From NCBI RefSeq assembly GCF_000243715.2, contig NZ_AHMO02000011.1, forward strand, positions 372,001 through 436,000: 64,000 nt of DNA, read 5' to 3'. The translations under genes were made by a program, and so were the position numbers. Positions 58,185 through 64,000 of the stretch are shown here, one piece after another. The stretch comes from Leptospira broomii serovar Hurstbridge str. 5399. GTDB lineage: Bacteria > Spirochaetota > Leptospiria > Leptospirales > Leptospiraceae. The notes beneath the pieces are model-generated. The model made no database searches and was not told where the DNA came from. It worked only from the letters and a program-made list of their open reading frames with translations. Positions within the stretch are counted from its first letter, which is position 1. Each line of letters opens with the position of its first letter.

Positions 58185-60637
58185 AAAATTGCCTTGCTGA
58201 TTTTCGATTTAAGAACCGACTATTTTATATCGTATCACGATCTTTCGTTTTCCGGTCCGCTTTAATCTTATTGTTTTCGGTCTTTTTTACGGACTGTTAT
58301 AAAAAGCCAGTGCAAGGTTCAGTAATGGATTTTCTCACGTTTAGTTCTGCGTCGGCCGTATCGACGACTCCTGTTCCGGTAAACGTCCAAGTTACCGGGT
58401 TGGGAGGAAATGCTTTAGTCGTAAGCAATAGTCTAAATGAATCGCTGACCTTCAACTCTGACGGTACGCTGACATTTCCGACTGCGGTCGCTGCCATAAA
58501 TTCGTACAATGTGCAGATCGTATCAGGGCCTCCCGTGGCTAGCAATTTGTCATGTCGGATCAATAACCCGAATGGACCTATCACTTATCCGTCTACGTTA
58601 ATCGTAATACAATGCGCCCAGGCCTTCAATAATTTGAACGTCACCGTTGTAGGAATTGCCTCGGGTAATACTTCTACTCTATTAATTCAAAATTCCACCG
58701 ATACTCTTTCCTTTACGGGAAACGGAACCCAAATCTTCGCAAATCAAGTAGGAGCCGGTAACGCATATAATGTTCAAATCCTATCGGCGCCTACCGGGCA
58801 TAATTGCGCCGTCACAACAATACCGAACCCCGGAACGATGCCAAACAGCGCGTTTACAATTAACATAAACTGTCTGAGTGCGATCGCATTTTCTCCCAAT
58901 TCCATGCTAGTTCCCCAATCCAGTTCCGCATTTATTAAATTTTCCTCTCACGGTATTAATTCCTGCGTTATCAACGGCGCCGCAACTATTGCCGGAAGAA
59001 CGAATATAGGATCAGGAAACGTCACCATTACCACATTAGCGGCGCCAAACGACGATATGATTCAGCTAACGCCAGGTCCCGCCGCTTACTGGGGAATCAG
59101 CGCCGGGCAAGTCTTCGTGAACTTAACCGGTTGCAAGGACGGAGCAGGAAATTCCGTAGTGAATCCGACAGGAGTTTGGTACAACTTTAACGTCACTTCA
59201 AACGTTATGTACGTTTCATTTACGGGAGGAAACGATTTAAATAACTGTAATTCGATCTCCACTGAATGCAGAACCATTCAAAGAGGGGTCAACGCCTGCA
59301 ACGCAACCGGCACGGTATGCTACGTCCTGGTACAAGGAGGATCGACCTATCCTATCACCGTAACCGCTACCGATCAGATCGTATTAAATGCTAAAACTTC
59401 CGTCTTAGGCAGCTATGATGCGACCTTTACCGTTCAGGACGTAAAAAACAATCCTTCAATTATTTCAGACAATCAAGCTTGTGCGGGGGCTTATCCCGGA
59501 AGTATTTGCACTCCGGTTCTTATAACTACCGCCGCCCTAACTTTGGCCTCAGACTTCGTTCAATTTAGCGGGTTTGTCGTAAAAGCATTACCAAATGCGG
59601 ACGCTTCCGCCGCAATTCTCATCGGAGGGACTGCAGGTCCCGGGCAGATACGAATCGGTGGGAATGTTTTGGACGGTGGCCAAGCAAGTGCTAATGCAGC
59701 TTTAGGAGGAAAAGTCGGAATCTATATAACGTCCAGCGCAAACGTCTTGGTCGGATTCAATTACATCTACGGAGGTTCCGGAAGAAATATATCTGCCGGC
59801 GTCGTAATCGATAGTTCCTCGGTAGTTTTAGCTTATAATCGGATCAATGGAATGCAATCAGCTCCGACCGGCTATAGCTCGGGAGTAATTGTCCAAAACT
59901 TCACTGCGGCGAATGTCTCTGCGATCACCAATAATGAAATTAACGGAATCCAATATTTGAACCAAGCGGCGATTCTTCCGGTTATCTCTTACGGAATTCA
60001 GGCTACGAGTTCTGCGGATCCGACGAATTTATATATCTTTAATAATAGTATTTACCTTGGAAATGCTACGTCGGGTGCGTTGGGCAATGCTACCGGAATC
60101 ATAGCCCAAAGTCTCGCTGGACTTCCGTACAGCATTTATAACAATCAAATATTCGGACAATCAGGATCTCTTCCCAGTAACGGAGTGGGATTAGCGATCG
60201 GAAATTTGCCTGGAGCAGGATCGATAGTACGAGGTAATAATTTCTATACTAACATTCCTGCTATCATCGGAGGAGCGCAATATTCCGTTTGCAGTACTTT
60301 TACCCTTTCATCGACTATTTGTTCGGCGCCTACACTTCCGCCTACAGGTAATTTCACCAATTCGTATAACGCAAACCCGAATTTTATAGCCACCGCATCC
60401 GAAGATTTCGTTTTCTTCCCGAAATCACCCGGCGCGCTCGGAACTCCTTCTTCGTCAACAATGCCCTGCACTTCGATGTATGGGGGAGTTACACCTACGA
60501 TTCCTGCAGCATATCTACCTTTATTCAATACGGACCTCGCTTTAACCACCAGAACCACGACACCATATATCCTACAGCCGTTAGGTTCGAATGCCGTATC
60601 CGTCGGAGCTTTTGAACTAAATTCGAATTGCCTCTAG
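58178..60637 (+). CDS. Large beta-helix lipoprotein
   Basis: 819 residues from the ATG at 58178, seven bases before the previous stop. The signal ALILLFSVFFTDC ends in a loose lipobox (FTDC, Cys near 39). Two repeats of about 90 residues follow (VNVQVTGLGGNALVVSN... and LNVTVVGIASGNTSTLLIQ..., both with SYNVQI/AYNVQI and one paired Cys), a module common in leptospiral lipoproteins. From about residue 345 a right-handed parallel beta-helix (DUF1565-like) follows: YVSFTGGNDLNNC, ECRTIQRGVNAC, and many VxxNxI rungs (NVLVGFNYIYGG, VVLAYNRINGM, NLYIFNNSIYLG). Probably surface or periplasmic and possibly glycan-binding. It ends 4 nt into the convergent ABC-F gene. Confidence 0.75.
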   Translation: MVENCLADFRFKNRLFYIVSRSFVFRSALILLFSVFFTDCYKKPVQGSVMDFLTFSSASAVSTTPVPVNVQVTGLGGNALVVSNSLNESLTFNSDGTLTFPTAVAAINSYNVQIVSGPPVASNLSCRINNPNGPITYPSTLIVIQCAQAFNNLNVTVVGIASGNTSTLLIQNSTDTLSFTGNGTQIFANQVGAGNAYNVQILSAPTGHNCAVTTIPNPGTMPNSAFTININCLSAIAFSPNSMLVPQSSSAFIKFSSHGINSCVINGAATIAGRTNIGSGNVTITTLAAPNDDMIQLTPGPAAYWGISAGQVFVNLTGCKDGAGNSVVNPTGVWYNFNVTSNVMYVSFTGGNDLNNCNSISTECRTIQRGVNACNATGTVCYVLVQGGSTYPITVTATDQIVLNAKTSVLGSYDATFTVQDVKNNPSIISDNQACAGAYPGSICTPVLITTAALTLASDFVQFSGFVVKALPNADASAAILIGGTAGPGQIRIGGNVLDGGQASANAALGGKVGIYITSSANVLVGFNYIYGGSGRNISAGVVIDSSSVVLAYNRINGMQSAPTGYSSGVIVQNFTAANVSAITNNEINGIQYLNQAAILPVISYGIQATSSADPTNLYIFNNSIYLGNATSGALGNATGIIAQSLAGLPYSIYNNQIFGQSGSLPSNGVGLAIGNLPGAGSIVRGNNFYTNIPAIIGGAQYSVCSTFTLSSTICSAPTLPPTGNFTNSYNANPNFIATASEDFVFFPKSPGALGTPSSSTMPCTSMYGGVTPTIPAAYLPLFNTDLALTTRTTTPYILQPLGSNAVSVGAFELNSNCL

Positions 60638-62511
60638 ACTTCCTTTGAAGCCAGGTCTTCCCATTGTTCGACTTTCCGGACAAGCTCTTCTTGGATTGTC
60701 GTTAATCTTTCTCCGGAGATCTTTGCCTTTTCCGGAGATGCGGTTCCTGACTGCAACGTCTCGACGAGAATTCGTTCTTCCGACTCCAACTCAGCGATCT
60801 CCTTTTCCAGCATTTCTAGCTTGCGCTTGTCTTGATAACCGAGCCCTTTCTTTTTTAAGGATGACGAGTCTTTGGAAGAAATCACAGGCTTTTGTTCCTC
60901 GCCTTCCGGATTTCTTTCTCGATAAAATTTATACTCGAGATATTCCGAATAGTTTCCGGGGAACCTTTCGATATTTCCCTTTCCGTCCATTATAAATATA
61001 TAATCGACAACCCTATCCATAAAATAGCGGTCGTGCGACACCACCAAGACCACACCGGGAAAATCCTGTAAAAAATCCTCCAAGACCGAAAGAGTGGGAA
61101 TATCCAAGTCGTTAGTAGGTTCGTCAAGAACGAGAAAATTAGGATTCTTCATCAATAGAACGACAAGATACAGTCTTCTTTTTTCCCCGCCGGAAAGTCT
61201 TTCGATCTTTGTCATTTGCAGTTGAGGCGGGAACAGGAACCTTTCCAAGAATTGAGACGCCGACCATAAGGATCCGTCCACCATTCTAACTGTAGGAGCT
61301 ACTTCCTCTTTTAGATAATCCAAGACTCTTTTATCGCCGGGTAAATCGCGAGTAAGCTGATCAAAATATCCGAACGTAGTATTTACTCCCGAAGATACGT
61401 CCCCTGAATCCGGCTTTTCCCTACCGGTCACTATATTCAAAAAAGTAGTTTTCCCCGCCCCATTCGGACCAACGACTCCGATGCGCTCTCGACTTTTAAA
61501 GATGTAGGAAAAACCTCCGATAAGAGAGGAAGAATAGGATTTCTTAATATTTTTAAGTTCTAATATTTTTCCACCTAACCGCCTTCCTGACACCGAAATA
61601 TCCAAAACAATGTCTTTCCCGCTTTTCTTACGATCCAAGACTTCCAATACTCTGTCGGTTCTCGCCTTTTGCTTAGTGCCTCGAGCCTTCGGTTGCCGTT
61701 TCAGCCACTCCAGCTCCGTTCGTAAAAACGATTTACGTTTGACTTCCTCTTTTTCCTCTACGATCTGCATCTCTACTTTCTTTTCCAGATACAGATCATA
61801 GTTTCCCGGAAAAATTCTAAACGTCCCTCTCTCGATTTCGAGAATTCTTCCGGCGACTTCCTCCAGGAAATAACGATCATGGGTCACCAATAAAACGGCT
61901 TTTTTAGTCTCTTTCAAATAATCCTGTAACCATAGAATTGCATCTATGTCCAAATGATTGGTCGGCTCGTCCAGTACCAAAAGATTAGATTCTTCCGTTA
62001 AAGCCTGGGCCAAGGCGACTTTTTTTACCATTCCGCCGGATAACTCGCCCATTCTTCTTGAAAAATCAGGAATATTTAATTCTCTTAACAGATTCTTTAA
62101 ATCCGATTCAAGCCCCCACGCTTCTTTCAAATCCATCTCCGCCATTGCTTCCTGATATTCTTTTTCAGCCTCGGTTCCCCCTTTTTCGAGCAAGATGCAG
62201 GCATTTTCGTATCGACGGATGGTCTCCATTAACGGACCGACTCCGGAGAGTATATGCTCTAAGATCGTGTAATTGGAATCGTAAGAAGGAAACTGCGGGA
62301 GGTAGGAAATTTTCAAAATCCGATTTCGGATTACTTTTCCCTGATCGGGTTCTTCCGTTCCTAAGAGAATACGCAGGAGTGTCGACTTCCCGGAGCCGTT
62401 AATTCCGAGAAGACCGGTTTTTTCCCCCTCGTCAATGCCGAAGCTGACGTCTCGAAATAGACTCTTTTCACCGATGGTTTTAGAGATGCGATCGACAGAA
62501 ATTAAGTTCAC
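60634..62511 (-). CDS. ABC-F family ATPase (Uup-like)
   Basis: 625 residues, cytosolic, two ABC domains and no membrane part. Domain 1: Walker A GINGSGKSTLL and signature LSGGMVKKVAL, with Walker B LLVLDEPTNHLDIDA. The linker KARGTKQKARTDRV lies between, then domain 2: GPNGAGKTTFLN, LSGGEKRRLYL, FLVLDEPTNDLDIPT. A C-terminal coiled coil (LEMLEKEIAELESEERI) of the Uup kind, which binds branched DNA or ribosomes, closes it. ABC-F proteins act on ribosomes in translation. The GTG at 62511 gives the normal Uup start; a TTG at 62544 would add 11. It lies about 50 nt after the PAS kinase gene on the same strand. Confidence 0.88.
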   Translation of the reverse strand: MNLISVDRISKTIGEKSLFRDVSFGIDEGEKTGLLGINGSGKSTLLRILLGTEEPDQGKVIRNRILKISYLPQFPSYDSNYTILEHILSGVGPLMETIRRYENACILLEKGGTEAEKEYQEAMAEMDLKEAWGLESDLKNLLRELNIPDFSRRMGELSGGMVKKVALAQALTEESNLLVLDEPTNHLDIDAILWLQDYLKETKKAVLLVTHDRYFLEEVAGRILEIERGTFRIFPGNYDLYLEKKVEMQIVEEKEEVKRKSFLRTELEWLKRQPKARGTKQKARTDRVLEVLDRKKSGKDIVLDISVSGRRLGGKILELKNIKKSYSSSLIGGFSYIFKSRERIGVVGPNGAGKTTFLNIVTGREKPDSGDVSSGVNTTFGYFDQLTRDLPGDKRVLDYLKEEVAPTVRMVDGSLWSASQFLERFLFPPQLQMTKIERLSGGEKRRLYLVVLLMKNPNFLVLDEPTNDLDIPTLSVLEDFLQDFPGVVLVVSHDRYFMDRVVDYIFIMDGKGNIERFPGNYSEYLEYKFYRERNPEGEEQKPVISSKDSSSLKKKGLGYQDKRKLEMLEKEIAELESEERILVETLQSGTASPEKAKISGERLTTIQEELVRKVEQWEDLASKEV

Positions 62512-62561
62512 TAACTCTACAAGCTTTCTATAGATACCGGGCAAGCAACCCTTTTACCGAT

Positions 62562-64000
62562 CTATGTAAGATCGGGGAGCTCTATTCGATAATGAACGCC
62601 GGTGTCTGACGGGACCAAATTCCAATCCGCCTTAAGCTTTCCGAGCAACATTCCTACCAGTTGCAGACCGAGACTTTCCGATTCTTTGATATTGAACCCG
62701 GTAGGCAGGCCGATTCCGTCGTCCTTAACTTCGATAATTAAAGTTCTTGCGGTTCGGGCAATTCCTATATTGATATTTCCGGTTCTTTCTCCGGGAAAGG
62801 CATATTTCAAGCTGTTTGAAACAAGCTCGTTTAGCACCAGAGCTAATGGAATCGCAAAATCTAAATTTAATTTCAATTCATCCGATTCGACGGCGTATTT
62901 GACCTTACGACTCGCACCGAACGACTGAACCAGCGCAACTAAAAGATTATTAAGGTATTCCTGAAAATCCGCGTCCGCAATCGATTCGTTTTGATATAAC
63001 TCTTTATGTATGAGCGCCATCGATTGAATACGTCGTTCGCATTCCTTAATAATCGAAACCAGTTTCGGATCGTCCGTAAATTCGGTTTGCAGGCTTAGTA
63101 GACTTGAAACGACCTGCAGATTATTTTTTACCCTATGGTGAATTTCCTTAAGCATCACTTCCTTATCAGTGAGCGACCTCCGTAAAGTTTCTTCGTATTG
63201 ATAACGCTCGGTTACGTCACGAATAACCTGCGCGGCCCCTATTAAATTATGGCTAAAATCCCTGATAGAACTATAGTTTATTTCAAGAACGATATTTTCG
63301 TTCACTAGGCCGGAAATTCTTCGTTCGACCCTAAATACTTCTCCCCGTAAGGCGCGACTCCAATTTTCTATGATCGTATTCCGTTCTTTAGGATCGGTCA
63401 AAAAAACTTCGGAAATACGATCTCCTTCGCTGATCCTCTTTCCATAAAGTTTCCAGACCAAAAGTTCGAAAGAACTATTGCATGCCATCACCCGCATATC
63501 CATATCGACTGCACAAATAGAATCTTTTACGCCTTCAATTATTGCCCGAAGTCTATCATTGGCTAACATGATTTTTTTTCGCAATTCTTGCAGTTCTTGC
63601 TGTGCCTTTTTTCGTTCGGAGATATCCCGAAAAATGACCTGCATAAACTTACTGTCTCTCTGTTGAAATGCGATGCCGGTGACTTCGACCTGGATCTCGC
63701 TGCCGTCTTTCATGAGAAATTTCTCTTCGATGGGGGCCAACGGCATTTCAAATTTAAGAGCACGTAGCATTCTATCCGAAACCACTTTTTGAGAATCGGG
63801 ATGAACGAAATCGAAAACCGATCTGCCTTCTATTTCCTCCAAGGATGAATATCCTAATATTCGCAAGCCCGCTTCATTCAAATAAAGTAATTTTCCTTCG
63901 GAATGGAGCCCGATTCCGTCAGGGCATACTTCCACCAATTTCCGATATTTTTCTTCGCTCGCTAACAAGGCGGTCTCCCAGACCGTTCTCAAAGTCACGT
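62562..64000 (-). CDS. PAS sensor histidine kinase, HisKA_2 type (5' end cut off by window)
   Basis: At least 479 residues; the frame is open at the window edge. The visible part starts in a linker, then PAS A (about 15-135; KYRKLVEVCPDGIGLHSEG, VIFRDISERKKAQ), a coiled segment, PAS B (about 150-270; IIEGVKDSICAVDMD), and the HPK11/HisKA_2 kinase core with His in LKEIHHRVKNNLQVVSSLL, N box LNELVSNSLKYAFPGER and G1 DDGIGLPTGF. It shares this kinase core with the hybrid kinase at 47227-48654 and is a likely paralogue. There is no regulator beside it in the window. Confidence 0.85.
   Translation of the reverse strand, partial: VTLRTVWETALLASEEKYRKLVEVCPDGIGLHSEGKLLYLNEAGLRILGYSSLEEIEGRSVFDFVHPDSQKVVSDRMLRALKFEMPLAPIEEKFLMKDGSEIQVEVTGIAFQQRDSKFMQVIFRDISERKKAQQELQELRKKIMLANDRLRAIIEGVKDSICAVDMDMRVMACNSSFELLVWKLYGKRISEGDRISEVFLTDPKERNTIIENWSRALRGEVFRVERRISGLVNENIVLEINYSSIRDFSHNLIGAAQVIRDVTERYQYEETLRRSLTDKEVMLKEIHHRVKNNLQVVSSLLSLQTEFTDDPKLVSIIKECERRIQSMALIHKELYQNESIADADFQEYLNNLLVALVQSFGASRKVKYAVESDELKLNLDFAIPLALVLNELVSNSLKYAFPGERTGNINIGIARTARTLIIEVKDDGIGLPTGFNIKESESLGLQLVGMLLGKLKADWNLVPSDTGVHYRIELPDLT

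Overview
The window reads as a stretch of spirochaete chromosome, most likely Leptospira. Supporting this are moderate GC by eye, a diderm envelope toolkit (LptD, UppP, an LpxC-like protein), many lipoproteins with relaxed lipoboxes, frequent TTG/GTG starts, and large families of PAS histidine kinases, class III cyclases and FecR/DUF5683 proteins. The genus call is an inference from gene content; I could not run a database search. Genes are dense on both strands. I see no tRNA, rRNA, CRISPR array, insertion sequence, phage genes or integration scar, so this looks like core chromosome.

Layout: 1-1370 (minus) holds a truncated LpxC-like protein and a membrane protein. 1497-6432 (plus) is eno, an FtsB/DivIC-like gene, clpP, an acidic hypothetical, a YheT-type hydrolase, DUF4416 and a lipoprotein. 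6453-7569 (minus) has a CTP-dependent lipid-kinase-like membrane protein and a STAS protein. 7616-11035 (plus) has a membrane protein, a coiled-coil protein, a SurA/PrsA-like lipoprotein and a tandem-XRE regulator, which faces clpB (11170-13749, minus) across two interleaved terminators. 13993-18702 (plus) is an SNF symporter, a DinG-type helicase and an LPP20/FlgT-like exported protein. 18674-20857 (minus) is asnS and a TPR protein. 20938-26170 (plus) is folD, an acetyl-xylan-esterase-like pseudoenzyme, cysS, rlmB and a lipase.

26208-40348 (minus) is a ten-gene collinear run: hisD-panC-mfd-SurA-like lipoprotein-uppP-lptD-sugar phosphotransferase-gatC-gatA-hisF, with spacings from a 4-nt overlap to 48 nt. 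It mixes envelope assembly with translation quality control and histidine synthesis. 40416-46556 carries xth, small hypotheticals, two hydrolases, glycerate kinase with a candidate 20-codon leader ORF, and a response-regulator diguanylate cyclase. 46683-51358 has a Cys-rich copper-storage-like protein and a kinase/regulator/kinase cassette. A cyclophilin and a 32-nt near-palindrome follow.

The most system-like block is 52180-60637 (plus). Four genes overlap end to end: a membrane adenylate cyclase with an extra N-terminal domain, an anchored FecR protein with an array of Fn3-like repeats, a DUF5683-type membrane protein with an Fn3-like front end, and a large beta-helix lipoprotein. I read it as a candidate envelope-to-cAMP signalling operon. 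The window ends with an ABC-F protein and a truncated PAS kinase on the minus strand.

Other points of interest are active-site losses in the esterase-like protein (both Ser and His gone), a missing fourth Fe-S cysteine in the DinG-like helicase, and several near-perfect inverted repeats beside lipase, regulator and copper-protein genes.
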